A stretch of DNA of 64,000 nt from Incurvaria masculella (Eukaryota; Arthropoda; Insecta; Lepidoptera; Incurvariidae): positions 7,378,001 through 7,442,000 of the forward strand of contig OX335650.1 of the NCBI GenBank assembly GCA_946894095.1, read 5' to 3'. The position numbers and the translations under genes are program-made. The notes under the pieces are model-generated. The model saw only the letters and a list, made by a program, of their open reading frames with translations, was not told the DNA's origin and did no database searches. This document shows positions 11,816 to 23,667 of the stretch, piece by piece; position 1 is the stretch's first letter, and each line of letters opens with the position of its first letter.

Positions 11816-12002
11816 AATGAATAAACAATAAACCACGCTCAGCGAGGCACCATACCACCGAATTTGCGTACTAATGCAGAGCTATCGAGCTTGTTCAAAT
11901 TATGTTTGAAGACTCCCAAGTTGTAGGTATGAGGAAAGGCACTCTTACAGATAACCTTACTTTGTTTACTCGACGTAATGGCAGACATGTCAGGAATAAC
12001 TG

Positions 12003-12144
12003 CCTGGACTTGGCCAAGTAAATTTCGTCGCCTAGACAGAATTATGTACTCTGTGTCCGTCTTGTTAGCCTAAACCTCCGGAGAAATGTGGTGATGTTAT
12101 TTATGTTTAGTAAATTAAGCAAATAACGCTCGGCGAATCAAAGA
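12003..12144 (+). repeat. Dispersed repeat, partner of 10515-10645
   Basis: Shares GTTAGCCTAA, the CTCCGG(G/A) block and GCTCGGCGAATCAAA with the upstream copy in the same orientation. Identity is moderate. Confidence 0.5.
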
Positions 12145-12639
12145 TGGCCGGCCGCGTTCAGTTCAGATCAGTTTCATTTATTTTATTTCAGTTCATTCTT
12201 TGGAGCGGTAAAGTGGATAGCAGGACGAACCATTTCTAAGTAAACGAGTAAATTAACTGCGATTACAATAAAAAAATGTAGCAGACCGGGCACCTCATTT
12301 GCAACTCTACTTTATCGCGAATATTATTCAGAAAGAAACGGCGATGCGACAGATCAGATAATAATATCGCAACGAGTTAGGATGTAATGGAAAAACTCGA
12401 ACTCGCAAATTGTGTTTAACTTATCATTCAAAAATAAAAGGTCAGTCGACCGGAATGTCGATAGTGTCCAGTTTTGACGAGTCAGTTGGCCCAGCTTGCT
12501 GCGAAATTTTCGATGCCACATTCACCCAAACTTGCACTCGTCACGAAATACGCCGGTAGGCTAGCGTAGGCGCAGGCGCCGCCGCCAACACCGCTTCGCC
12601 GGTAATAGATTCTCGTGCAGCGGCACTATCAATCTGACG

Positions 12640-12985
12640 ACATTTGCGGCAGAAACTATTACGTGCTGTTGCCGGGCGTAACAGGGTTCCGTAACTGCAT
12701 TCTTAGTTTATTCTTGCTATGGTTGTATTGTTGTCTACAATCTTTGCAAAGCTTACCGATCCCGCCACTGAAGAGAAATGAACGAGAAGTGGTGGCATGC
12801 GGTCGATATCGCGTCTCCGCGGTATGGTCAAAATGACCATAAAATAGTATCGGAATCTGGCTGCGCGTCGTATGCCACCAGCGACATATTGCTTTGGTAT
12901 GTCGCTGTATGCCACACAGGCTAAACATCGCCACCGCGCGCGAATGTGCTCTAAAATAGCGTTCGTCAAATCAGTTCCCATATTT
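12640..12985. repeat. Old repeat region with two partners
   Basis: Positions 12766-12860 (CTGAAGAGAAATGAA, GTCGATATC, ATGACCATA blocks) match 58299-58400, and 12918-12980 matches 9900-9960. Overlapping ORFs on both strands (about 70-96 codons) show no known motif. Confidence 0.45.
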
Positions 12986-13159
12986 TTCTTCACGAATGTG
13001 AGGACTTTTAAACTCCCCTAGCGACAAATTAAACATTTTGCGTTGAATTAAAATTCCGATTAGATACGCTCTAAGCCAGCTAATCCGTTCCAACATAGAG
13101 CAGAATCTTATCCGTTCGCGGCTGTCTTAGTTAAATTTATCCATTGATACGTCGGTGAC

Positions 13160-13430
13160 TTTATCTTTTTTTTTCACTATTCACGGCACTACGATTCTCC
13201 AAAGCAACAGTAGAGCGTTCAGTTTTGTTAAAACAAGAAACAATCATTCGATAGAGGCACTTTGCTCGCGCGCCACTTTGGTTGGTTTCGGCCGAGGTTT
13301 CAGCTCACCAAAAGGGTCATAGCAATATGCGAGGCAATAAATCCATGTTTCGTCACCTGTTACAATGTCCAACACCAAATTGGATGCCCCTTCGCTGAAT
13401 CTGATAATGGCTGCTAAGAGAACCAACGTA
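13160..13430 (-). pseudogene. Mariner transposase fragment
   Basis: Minus-strand remnant of a second mariner lineage, different from the one at 1.8 kb. The open part reads RFSEGASNLVLDIVTGDETW, carrying the first catalytic Asp, then IYCLAYCYDP and KPTKVAREQSAS. After a frame change it continues MIVSCFNKTER and TVALENRSAVNSE, matching the stretch between the first and second Asp in mariner transposases. The N-terminal domain, the other two catalytic Asp residues and both terminal repeats were not found. It is a fossil, lying about 100 bp left of the large inverted duplication. Confidence 0.8.
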
Positions 13431-13823
13431 AACATATTGGAGCGTGCATTAATCACGTGATGCTCAAACAGGGGGGAGGGGGTTCGGATGCATCATGTTT
13501 GATGACGAGGGGGTGAGGACATATTAGTCCAAGCTCCCATTGCATAAAATCTTACCTCACTCGATTTCTCTACAGACGTGTATTGCAGTGAAAGAAAACA
13601 CTTGGAAACATCGGTTCATAACAGGTTGCCATTCCGTAACCTGGAAAAACCATGTTTTTTTTCGGGTTTAAAACCTCTATTTTGACCCAAAATTATCTCA
13701 TAAGATTTCACATAGAAAAGTATATGCAGTGAAAGATATGCCTTAGGAGATGAGAACCCGCACAGGCTGCCTCCCCCCACCCTGGAAGGTTCCATGGTCA
13801 GCCAAGTTTAATGAGGCCAAAAA

Positions 13824-14126
13824 ATGGGGTCATTTACCTCATTTGATTTCTCGATGAAATTTGTGCAGAACGATAGCTCGAAATGTGCCATTGATAAAAA
13901 TATAAGGTTGCCTGTCATCAGCCTGGTAAAACCCTGTTGTCAGCCGCCTCAAAGGAAACGAAGAAAAATCTTCGGTTTGAGAAAATCTCATGTAGTCGCT
14001 AAATTCAGGGGGGCAATCAGTCCCAATCATGGTATACCATACCCTGACATTCCTGCGCCTCGTTTATTTTGGCAAAAAAAGGTACAGGGGTCGACTATGG
14101 ACTTATTAGTTTTTTGTATTCAATAA
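13824..14126 (+). other. Unrecognised 100-codon ORF, left arm
   Basis: Starts MGSFTSFDFSMKFVQ and has a basic patch PQRKRRKIFG. The mirrored copy at 20160-19858 differs at one residue (K to R near residue 89). No domain is recognised. Preservation may only reflect recent duplication or gene conversion rather than selection. Confidence 0.2.
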
Positions 14127-15259
14127 TGAAAAAAATCATGTTATCGTTTAGAATAGACGTAAAATGAGTACCACTAACCATGACATAATTCGAAACCTAT
14201 ACGCACTGACATTTGCACACATTATATGTTTTGAAATAATGAGGGTAAAATAGTCAAATGTTGTCTTTCCATTCGCACAGACGTATGATGCCGTTTAGAT
14301 TCGTGCCCTACGTAATGACATTTTTGAGCTTCATATTTATTGAAACAATAGAGTAATTGAGTAAACTGTGTCATTTGGTTGTTATCCTGCCTGTTTGCAT
14401 GTATAGGTATAAAGAAAAACATACGCTGCCGCGGAGATGCATCAAGGTATGACGAGTGCCAGTCGTGATTTTAAGTCAAATGAATCGCACTGATGTAGTG
14501 ACAGCCATACATATATTTTTTACATTACTTAAATTTACTTGACTAGTCTTGTTGTTTGATTTTAAATAAATATTCATAATGCCGCTCAGTTTCTAAGTAT
14601 TAGGAGTGCTATTCGTGATATAACGTAAAAACCTACACTCTGGAATATAATATTCTCAAACAGTTAGTAAGTGACCTTAGTCCGTGGTCCTTAGAAAAGT
14701 TAATGTAAATGTGGATTAGAGAAGCAACGTTTGCTGGGGGTTTTCACTTCAGGTGACCAGCCAGTTGAGCCAGTTGATCCAGCCAACCAGAACCAGTGCA
14801 ATTGTACTACTGTTGTTCGGTTTATGTTTTTGTTGTTATTTTTTGATTTAATAAACACATTTTATTTCTTTATCACGCCATTAAAGGATAAATCTATTCT
14901 TCATCAGTTGTCAGTTTTTCTTACTATTATATCTTCAATACTAAAATTTATGGTATCACCTGCTATTATATGTCGTATACAATAATTCAATTCCTATGGA
15001 CCATTCAGCGAGGCGAAAACGGCTCACGTTCTATTTAACTATATTAAATGCCTTCGTTTATTCTTTGTCTTTTAAGGCAGATGTGTAGTCACAACCAGTG
15101 TAAACCTGCTGAGCTGCATAATACATTTCCTAGCTAGCGAGCTTACTCTATGCAGTTATAAGCCAAATGGCGATGTTCACTGTAAATCCATATTTCCAAA
15201 CAATTCGAGAGTAGGTGTAAATTCCCAAAAATAAATAAATTTCTCCACATCCAAACTCA

Positions 15260-16961
15260 TCCACAAACCACTGGCTAAGCTAAACCTACTAGACTAGATG
15301 CTCGATTTCCAATCCAAACTCGAGGATGCTTAGCGCCACGCGATGAGGATGCCGACATCGACAAGGCATATACGAGCTTCGTATCCGCACTAACGGACAC
15401 TGCAGAAAAGCACTTCAGCAAAAGTCGACAGACAGGCAGACCGCAGGAAGTTATCAGCAGAGACGTTGAGGCTCCTGGAAACAAGACGAAATATGAAACC
15501 GGAGATCTGGAGTAGTGTCGTGCACAAAAACCTCAACAAGACCATCAGCAAGTCCATTCGCCGTGATATTCGCCGAAAGTATATGAAGTTGGTTGGTGGT
15601 TGAGCGCATTACAGAAGAAAATCGAGGCAGTTAAGTGTTTGCCTGTTCCTTCTCTACCGGCGTAAACGAATTTCAAAATCTAGGGAGCGGATGGGGTTGT
15701 CACTGCAAGAAATCCGGATATACTTCAGGCAATGGAAGAATTTTATGTCGAATTGTACTCCGCAGCAATTCCTACCCGAGCCTAATCAAACCAGTCGAAT
15801 CTGATAGGCGTGCGCCGCCCACTAGACACTACAGCGATGATCTGCCGGAGATTAGTGTCTATGAGATAAAGGCTGCTTTGAAAGGACTTAAAAAACCCAA
15901 GGCTCCGAGTGATGATAACGACGGAACTGTTAGAGACTGTCAGAAGACCCATCTTGAAGGAACTGCAAAGACTGTTCAATGCAGTTCTCGAAAATGGTGT
16001 CGTTCCGGCTGCATGGCAAAATAGTGTCGTCGTGCTGTAGGACGAATAGGGCGAAGTTGAAAAACGATCAACCTATCTCACTTCTAAGCCACCTGTACAA
16101 GGTATTTTCAAGAGTCATCATGAGTCGGCTGAAAGAAAGGCTAGATCGGTACCAGCCCCGTGAGCCAGCTGGTTTTATAATAGGATACGGCACAATGGAT
16201 CATAAATTTACTGTGTGACAAAAGTGCAGAAGTGCGAGGAGTACAACAAGCCGCTCTTCCTAGCCTTCGTGGACTACGAGAAGGCGTTCGACTCAGTTGA
16301 AAACTCCCTCTTGAGGTGCAGAATCGCTACATCGAGGTATCGTAAACCTGTATCGGTCCGCAAAGATAACTGTGAGGCTCTATGAAAATATCCAATCCAT
16401 CCTCATTGGTAAAGGCGTAAGGGGTATGTGATCTCACCCAAGCTCTTCGCCAAGGCATTGGAAAATGTGTTCAAGACGCTTGAATGGGACAACATGGGTA
16501 TCAACGTGAATGGACATTTTCTCAGCCATCTTCGCTTCGCCGATGACTTTGTTCTTCTGTCGAATTCCCGAGTTCAGCTTCAGACCATGCTGGAAGACCT
16601 TTATAAAGCATTGATTTAAAGCATGATGATCCTGAAAATTAACCGGGACAAAACAAAGGTCATGGCGACCGAGGGTATGACTGGAGGACAAAACGTTATC
16701 GACAGAGAAGTGATCGAACAGGTTGAAGAGTATGTATATCTCGGTCAAATTCTGCGGCTCGGTAGACAAGAACTGACTAAGGAGTTTGAGTGACGGATTC
16801 AACTGGGTTGGGCTTGCCTTCGGAAAGCTTAAAATTCGCTCTGAGATCTGACCTTCCACATAATTTAAAGACCCGAATATATGACCAGTGTGTCCTCCCG
16901 GTAATGACGTACGGGTATGAAACGTGGACTCTGACGGTCGCCGTTGTCAAAAGGTTGAAAG
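15260..16961 (+). pseudogene. RTE-type retrotransposon, left copy
   Basis: Fragmented pol of an RTE-clade non-LTR retrotransposon, covering the region after the endonuclease through most of the reverse transcriptase. Visible pieces in order: SAETLRLLETRRNMKP (15460-15500), ERLDRYQPREPAGFI (about 16135-16180), FVDYEKAFDSVEN (RT motif A, about 16268-16305), ISPKLFAKALENVFKTLEWD (16430-16490), LRFADDFVLLS (motif C, about 16530-16560), INRDKTKVMATEG, EEYVYLGQIL and TRIYDQCVLPVMTYGYETWT (about 16870-16930). Stops and frameshifts break it throughout. It is truncated at 16961, where it meets the opposite copy tail to tail. Confidence 0.88.
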
Positions 16962-18650
16962 ACTTCCCACACTCCGCTTTTCTTTCCACGGCCGCCTGTG
17001 TAGGACGCGGTTATTCCAACGGTCTTCATCTCTTCGGCTGATGTGACCAGCTCACACTGCCATTTGAGCTTATCCACGCGGTGTCCAATATCGACTACTT
17101 AGGTACGTCGGCGGATCGCCTCGTTACGCACCATAACCCGTAGCGATATTCCCAGCATGGTTCGCTCCATTGCTCGCTGAGAAACTTTCAACCTTTGGAC
17201 GACGGCGACCGTCAGAGTCCACGTTTCACACCCGTGCGTCATAACCGCGTGGACACACTGGTCATATATTCGGGTCTTTAAATGTTGTGGAAGGTCAGAT
17301 CTCAGAGGGAATTTTAAGCTTTTCCAAGGCAAGTCCAACACAGTTGAATCCGTCTCTCAAACTCCTTAGTCAGTTATTGTCTACCAAGCCGCAGAATTTG
17401 ACCGAGATATACGTACTTTTCAACCTGTTCGATCACTTCTCTGTCGATAACGATTTGTCCCCCCGTCATGCCCTCGGTCGCCATGACCTTTGTTTTGTCC
17501 CGGTTCATCTTCAGACCTACCTTTACCAATGCTTTATAAAGGTCTTACAGCATGGTCTGAAACTGAACTCGGGAATTCGACAGAAGAACAAAGTCATCGG
17601 CGAAGCGAAGATGAGTGAGAAAATCTCCATTAACGTTGATACCCATGTTGTCCCATTCAAGCGTCTTGAACACATCTTCCAATGCGTTGGCGAAGAGCTT
17701 GGGTGAGATCACATACCCCTTACGCCTTTACCAAGGAGGATAGATTGGATATTTTCATGGAGACTCACAGTCATGGTCGCGGACCGATACACATTTACGA
17801 TACCTCGATGTAGCGATTCTGCACCTCAGGCGGGCGTTTTCAACTGAGTCGAGCGCCTTCTCGTAGTCCACGAAGTCTAGGAAGAGCGGCTTGTTGTACT
17901 CCTCGCACTTCAGCACCTTTTGTCTCACAGTAAATATATGATCCATTGTGACGTATCCTTTTCTAAACCTAGCTGGCTCATGAGGCTGGCACCAATCTAG
18001 CCTTTCTGTCAGCCGACCGAGAGGCTGCCTTTCCGAGAGGCAGCAGTTTATCTCTTAGACACCAATCTCCGGCAGAACCTCGGTGTAGTTCGCCTATCAG
18101 ATTCGACTGGTTTGCTTGGGCTCGGGGTACATATTGCTGCGGAGTACAATTCGACATAAAATTCTTCCATTGCCTGAAGTATATCCGGATTTCTTGCAGG
18201 TACAACCCCATTCGCTCGCTCGATTTTTAAAATTTGTTTGCGCCGGTAGAAAAGGAACAGGCAAACACTTAACTGCCTCGATTTTCTTCTATAATGCGCT
18301 CAACCACCAACCAACTTCATATTCTCTCGGCGAATATCACGGCGAATGTACTTGCTGATGGTCTTGTTGAGGTTTTTGTGCACGAGACACTACGCGGATC
18401 TCCCGGTTTCATATTTCGTCGTGTTTCCAGGAGCCTCAACGTCTCTGCTGATAACTTACTGCGGTCTGCATGTCAACTTTTGCTGAAGTGCTTTTCTGCA
18501 GTGTCCGTTAGTGAGGATACGAAGCTCGTATATGCTTTGTCGATATCGGCATCCTCATCGCGTGGCGCTAAGCATCCTTGAGTTTGGATTCGAAATAGAG
18601 CATCTGGTCTGGTATGTTTAGCTTAGCCAGTGGTTTGTGGATGAGTTTGG
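16962..18650 (-). pseudogene. RTE-type retrotransposon, right copy
   Basis: Reverse-oriented partner of the left RTE copy. It shows the same FADD-containing RT block (about 17700-17600) and IYDQCVHAVMTHGCETWT (about 17275-17220), and runs further 3' than the left copy: QRAMERTMLGISLR and MVRNEAIRRRT, then after a stop DIGHRVDKLKWQ (about 17080-17040). A net 226 bp present in the left copy between 15850 and 16130 is missing here near 18045, removing an early part of the RT domain. It also carries stops and frameshifts. Confidence 0.85.
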
Positions 18651-20455
18651 ATTTGGAGAAATTTAATTAAAGTCCAGCCTTATTCTAAGACACTAACTAA
18701 TTAATTGTTCCGATACCGAAATTTTGATATTTATACTTGGGAATTTACACCTACTCTCGAATTGTTCGGAAATGTGGATTTACAGTGACCATCGCCATTT
18801 GGCTTATAACTGCATAGATTAAGCTCGCTAGCTAGGAAATGTATTATGCAGCTCAGCAGGTTTACACTGGTTGTGACTACACATCTGCCTTAAAAGACAA
18901 AGAAAAAACGAAGGCATTTAATATAGTTAAATAGAACGTGAGCCATTTTCGCCTCGCTGAATGGTCCATAGGAATTGAATTATTGTATACGACATATGAT
19001 AGCAGGTGATACCATTAATTTTAGTATTGAAGATATAATAGTAAGAAAAACTGAATCAGTCTAGATTCAACTGATGACGAATACATTTATGTTTTAATGG
19101 CGTGATAAAGAAAGAAAGAAATAAAATTTGTTTATTAAATAAAAAAATAACAAGAAAAACATAAACCGAACAACAGTAGTACAATTGCACTGGTTCTGGT
19201 TGGCTGGATCAACTGGCTCAACTGGCTGGTCACCTGAAGTGAAAACCCCCAGCAAACATTGCTTCTCTGATCCACATTTACATAAACTTTTTTAAGGACC
19301 ACGGATCACTTACTAACTGTTTGAAAATATTATTTTCCAGAGTGTAGGTTTTTACGTTATATCACAAATAGCACTCCTAATACTTAGAAACTGAGCGGCA
19401 TTATGAATATTTATTTAAAATCAAACAACCAGACTAGTCAAGTAAATTAAAGTAAAGTAAAATATATATGTATGGCTGTCACTACATCAGTGCGATTCAT
19501 TCGACTTAACATCACGACTGGCACTCGTCATACCTTGATGCATCTCCGCGGCAGCGTACGTTTTTCTTTATACCTATACATGCAAACAGGCAGGATAACA
19601 ACCAATTGACACAGTTTACTCATTTACTCTACTGTTTCAATAAACATGAAGCTCAAAAATGTCATTACATAGGGCACGAATCTAAACGGTATCATATATC
19701 TGTGCGAATGGAAAGACAACATTTGACTATTTTATTTACCCTCATTATTTCAAAACATATAATGTGTGCAAATGTCAGTGCGTATAGGTTTCGACTTATG
19801 TCATGGTTAGTGGTACTCATTTTACGTCTATTCTAAACGATAACATGATTTTTTTCATTATTGAATACAAAAAACTAATAAGTCCATAGTCGACCCCTGT
19901 ACCCTTTTTTGCCAAAATAAACGAGGCGCAGGAATGTCAGGGTATGGTATACCATGATTGGGACTGATTGCCCCCCTGAATTTAGCGACTACATGAGATT
20001 TTCTCAAACCGAAGATTTTTCTTCGTTTCCTTTGAGGCGGCTGACAACAGGGTTTTACCAGGCTGATGACAGGCAACCTTATATTTTTATCAATGGCACA
20101 TTTCGAGCTATCGTTCTGCACAAATTTCATCGAGAAATCAAATGAGGTAAATGACCCCATTTTTTGGCCTCATTAAACTTGGCTGACCATGGAACCTTCC
20201 AGGGTGGGGGGAGGCAGCCTGTGCGGGTTCTCATCTCCTAAGGCATATCTTTCACTGCATATACTTTTCTATGTGAAATCTTATGAGATAATTTTGGGTC
20301 AAAATAGAGGTTTTAAACCCGAAAAAAAACATGGTTTTTCCAGGTTACGGAATGGCAACCTGTTATGAACCGATGTTTCCAAGTGTTTTCTTTCACTGCA
20401 ATACACGTCTGTAGAGAAATCGAGTGAGGTAAGATTTTATGCAATGGGAGCTTGG
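17185..20455 (-). repeat. Right arm of 6.9-kb inverted duplication
   Basis: Reverse complement of 13529-16961. Relative to the left arm it has a 63-bp insertion near 18660-18725 and the 226-bp loss near 18045. The loop between arms (16962-17184) is the extra 3' part of the right RTE copy. Confidence 0.9.
19858..20160 (-). other. Unrecognised 100-codon ORF, right arm
   Basis: Mirror copy of the ORF at 13824-14126 with a single amino acid difference. Function unknown; it may not be a gene. Confidence 0.2.
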
Positions 20456-20679
20456 TCTATATATCACTTGTATTTCATGCACACACATAAAGGGTCAAAA
20501 AAATAATTGTAAACAATAAACTCAAGTGGGTGTGCACTAGCAAACTCGTACAGTGGTATTTAGAGGCTGAGATAAATAGTCGTAACAGAAACTGACACCA
20601 ACGAAAAGTAGTACTTTGTGACGTCACTTTGCATTAATTTGAGATTTCGTCTATACGAAATTTGTCAAAGTGACGTCAG

Positions 20680-20792
20680 CGTCGGCGAGGCAGTGTGCTT
20701 ACTACTGATTTGCTCGAGTTCCAACGACACGTAACACGTACAGGAAGCTATTTAGTGCAACGAACATTCGATGTTGCGCGCTTGACATTGTT
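20680..20792 (+). repeat. Dispersed repeat, copy 2 of 2
   Basis: Near-identical to 9321-9434 except for a small change after GTACAGGAAGCT. Confidence 0.8.
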
Positions 20793-21340
20793 CGGTTAGT
20801 TAAGATACTATAATATCACGGCTCTTACCTTACATTATTACTGAAAATATACAAGAAAATATTTGTTGGGGAACGCGCGAGGAGGTACTATTGAACGTAA
20901 CCACATATCAAGGTAAAGAAAAGGGGTAAGCGTTGGAAAAAAAACTCCACGTGATTAATGAACAAGCCCCTATTTATGATGTCATCGCAGTCGACACGAG
21001 AGGCAACGCTCCCATGATGAGCAGCAAACAAGCAGCTGAACCAAATGAATCTGCGGATATGATTGCAATAAACCCGTGACAGCTATAACGCGCTAAATAT
21101 CCGGTATAGCGGTGCGAGGGGCCAGGAGACCGTGTTTTCATTCACCGTACTGCCGCTCGTCGCTGTCAATTGACTGCTTCCTGTTCCCGCCTCCGCCCTC
21201 CTCTCCCTCTCTTCCCTTTCTCTCTTCGTCCCTCATTCCAGAAATGTCGCATACATAAGTACGTGCAAATAATGCACTCACATTAAACGGGAGGACTGGG
21301 TTCCACAGAACACAGCCGAGCATCATTAACTTCGTTTTTG

Positions 21341-21470
21341 TATGTAACTGGACATATATGGTTAATACCAGAACCACCGTTATGACATAGCCCAACACAC
21401 CGCATTTCTGGAGGAATTAGGTGCCATGCCAGGACCTTCCCTTTGTGAGCACGGCAACATTTTTTATTTC
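21341..21470 (-). repeat. SINE-like repeat, 3' part
   Basis: Reverse-orientation copy of the downstream part of the 40216-40571 family: CATGCCAGGACCTT, GGTGCCATG, ACCGTTATGACAT and ACTGGACATATATGG blocks. Confidence 0.55.
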
Positions 21471-21644
21471 AGCTAAACCGGAGCAGGAAGACCCAAAATA
21501 CCCAAAATTGCTAGAGTATGCTAGGTATAGGTATCCAGGTGAAATTGTGGTGTTATCTCCAGTGCGACCACCTAAATATTATTTCTATTGACTTGACTGT
21601 GCTGCCCTCGGAACTCGTGCCTCAGTACGAGTTCCGAGTTTTAA

Positions 21645-22186
21645 GGTGGCCCAACCCGGCGGCCTCAACTCATTTGCGGGCACGGTACAAAACCGTGCTG
21701 TTGCGCTCTGGGACCTTCTCTGTTTCTTAGAATAAGACAGGCTCCGTGATGAGGAAGATGCAACCTGTCCACAAAAAAGACAATGTGCATAGTGTATGAT
21801 TTGGTAAGATTTACGAAAATTTTAATTTCAAAACGACTTATAGCTAAAAGTAAACCACGACCGCTGTAGTAAAAAATCTAACAAAAACCAAATAGAATGT
21901 AAATCTTGATTAAAAAGGCTATGTCTGATGACTAATCTTTTTAAGATGTTCTTACTTTATCTTTGCGTAATCCACCTCCAAAGTTATTGTATAAAACAAG
22001 CGAAAAATACGAACTTTCGGACGTTATAACTTGGAAACCAAACACAATTTTACAATGCCAATGGTCATCAGACATCTAGTTCAATCAAATAAAGCTATTT
22101 TGAGTAAAATTTTGGATCTCTGACAAGAAATATAGGCGTGATTTTCTTTCCCCTTTTGTATGGGGAGATGAGCGGGTTGGGCCACC
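21645..22186 (-). mobile_element. TTAA-type MITE, complete
   Basis: A 542-bp element flanked by TTAA at 21641-21644 and 22187-22190. Termini GGTGGCCCAACCCG and CGGGTTGGGCCACC are perfect inverted repeats. The same length as the copy at 55134-55675. Non-coding; it would be mobilised by a piggyBac-like enzyme (inference). Confidence 0.85.
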
Positions 22187-22560
22187 TTAAGTTACCACAT
22201 TTGACGATAACTTAAAACGATCAGCCTCGACAAAATTTCTTATCCCTCTAGCTCGACAAGTGTCCACTTTCATTTGTGCTCCCGCTACAGAAGCGACGAC
22301 GACGCAATTCAAGACATAACTCTGATTGTCGTGTCTACCAGTCAAAATAAACTGATAATCCGCCTGTTGCCAAAATGCCAATATTAACTCGGCTTGTGGC
22401 AAAGGGGCTCTGGTCTGAATTCCTATGCATGATACTTTTACATGGTTGCACAGATCGTCATTCGGAACTAGGTGACCAGAATGTTTTAATTCCGAACCCT
22501 TTGTCTGCTGGTAGACAACGATAACGCTCGTAGGTAGAGCGGTACAGATTATCAAAGGTA
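22187..22560 (-). other. Unrecognised 122-codon ORF
   Basis: Open on the minus strand from 22555 to 22187, starting MIICTALPTSVIVVY and ending in the TTAA flank of the MITE. No motif is recognised. Its length and ordinary amino acid mix make it slightly more gene-like than neighbouring ORFs, but it could be a retroelement scrap or chance. Confidence 0.15.
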
Positions 22561-22854
22561 CAATTCACCGTTGCTCAGCTTCGCCGCCAATGCTCGTACC
22601 TATCTGTACAGTGCTCGTTGCTTTTTGCCGCCCTTCCACTCGATCGCAACTGTATCGAGTGGGTAATCGACGTTATTACCGCGCTCACGGATTTGGAGTC
22701 GTTCATAATGCACCAAACACTATTGATTTTATGTATTAAATGCGTTTTATTTTCATTGAGATATTTTTAAATATGCAGGTCTACGTTTCGTCAATACTTT
22801 TCATGTATTTTATATTGCATAATTAAGTTCAAGTGGACTAATTAGTAAGTTTAA

Positions 22855-23362
22855 GATGGCCCTTCCCGATGGGACTTAATTATTCGCGGGACAGCACAAA
22901 GTCATGCCATTGCGCTCTGGAACCGTCTCGGTTTCAAAGAAAAAGACACTCTCCATGATGAGGAGGATGCATCATGTCCATAAAGCATAGACGATGTGCA
23001 TAGCGTTTGATTTCGTTAGATTTACAGAAATGTAAGCTACAAAATGACTTATAGCTAAAAATAAATCAAGAACGCTGTAGTAAAAAATCAAACTTAAAAC
23101 AAATACATTATAAATCCTCATGGATCATGCTAGGTTTGATGATTAATATTGTTTAGAGGTTTTTCTTTTATCGTTCAGTAATCTACGTCCAACGTTATTG
23201 TATTAACTACACAAAAGAAAATATATTTTGGACCTTATAACTTAGAAACCAGCCATAATTTTAAAATGCCAGTGGTCACCAAGCATCTACTTCGATGAGT
23301 AAATATGCGCTTGGTTTTCTTTCCACATGTGTATGGAGAGATGAAGGGTGAGGAGAGCGGGT
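22855..23362 (-). mobile_element. TTAA-type MITE, diverged copy
   Basis: Older member of the same family after TTAA at 22851-22854. The terminus is degraded to GATGGCCCTTCCCG and the other end to GAGAGCGGGTAGG. Internal blocks such as GCGCTCTGGAACCGTCTC and ACTTATAGCTAAAAATAAA remain. Confidence 0.75.
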
Positions 23363-23476
23363 AGGTACATGCGTCGCATAATATATGATAAGCAAGAAGT
23401 TTCACTTCTATCGCGCGTATCCTATACGAACAAACATTTACTACTTTTTATGTACGAACAAGTTTACGATATTGTT

Positions 23477-23503
23477 CCGAGCGGATCCGGATACCACAGC
23501 TAG
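23477..23503 (+). mobile_element. Helitron 3' end fragment
   Basis: CGAGCGGATCCGG followed by ATACCACAGCTAG and then T resembles the 3' terminus of the Helitron at 9251-9278. The upstream limit is unclear; only the tail is supported. Confidence 0.45.
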
Positions 23504-23530
23504 TATGAAATACGTCGTGAATAAATGACT

Positions 23531-23667
23531 GGTTTACGCCCGGTTCCACCACCTCCAGCTACAAAAATCCCAAAGTTATCTTTCGGTTACATCATACAAA
23601 TATGCAATGTAGCCGAAAGTTAACTATCGGATTTCAGGTAACTGGAGGTGGTGAAAACAGGGGTTAG
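23531..23667. mobile_element. Foldback MITE (CACCACCTCCAG family)
   Basis: A hairpin-forming element with CACCACCTCCAGCTAC at the left and GTAACTGGAGGTGGTG at the right, continuing into paired TTATCTTTCGGTTAC and GTAGCCGAAAGTTAA. A partial copy is at 2893-3002. Confidence 0.65.

Larger units (their letters stand above)
13529..16961 (+). repeat. Left arm of 6.9-kb inverted duplication
   Basis: Mirrors 17185-20455. Outer ends pair at 13529/20455 and inner ends at 16961/17185, where AAAGGTTGAAAG on the left equals the complement on the right. The outer 1.7 kb is nearly identical between arms; the inner part is an RTE retrotransposon copy with more differences. No target duplication was seen at the outer ends. 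Confidence 0.9.

Noticed and set aside
16434..16859. 141-codon minus-strand ORF mirrored at 17287-17706
   Set aside because: It is the antisense shadow of the RTE reverse transcriptase in both arms.
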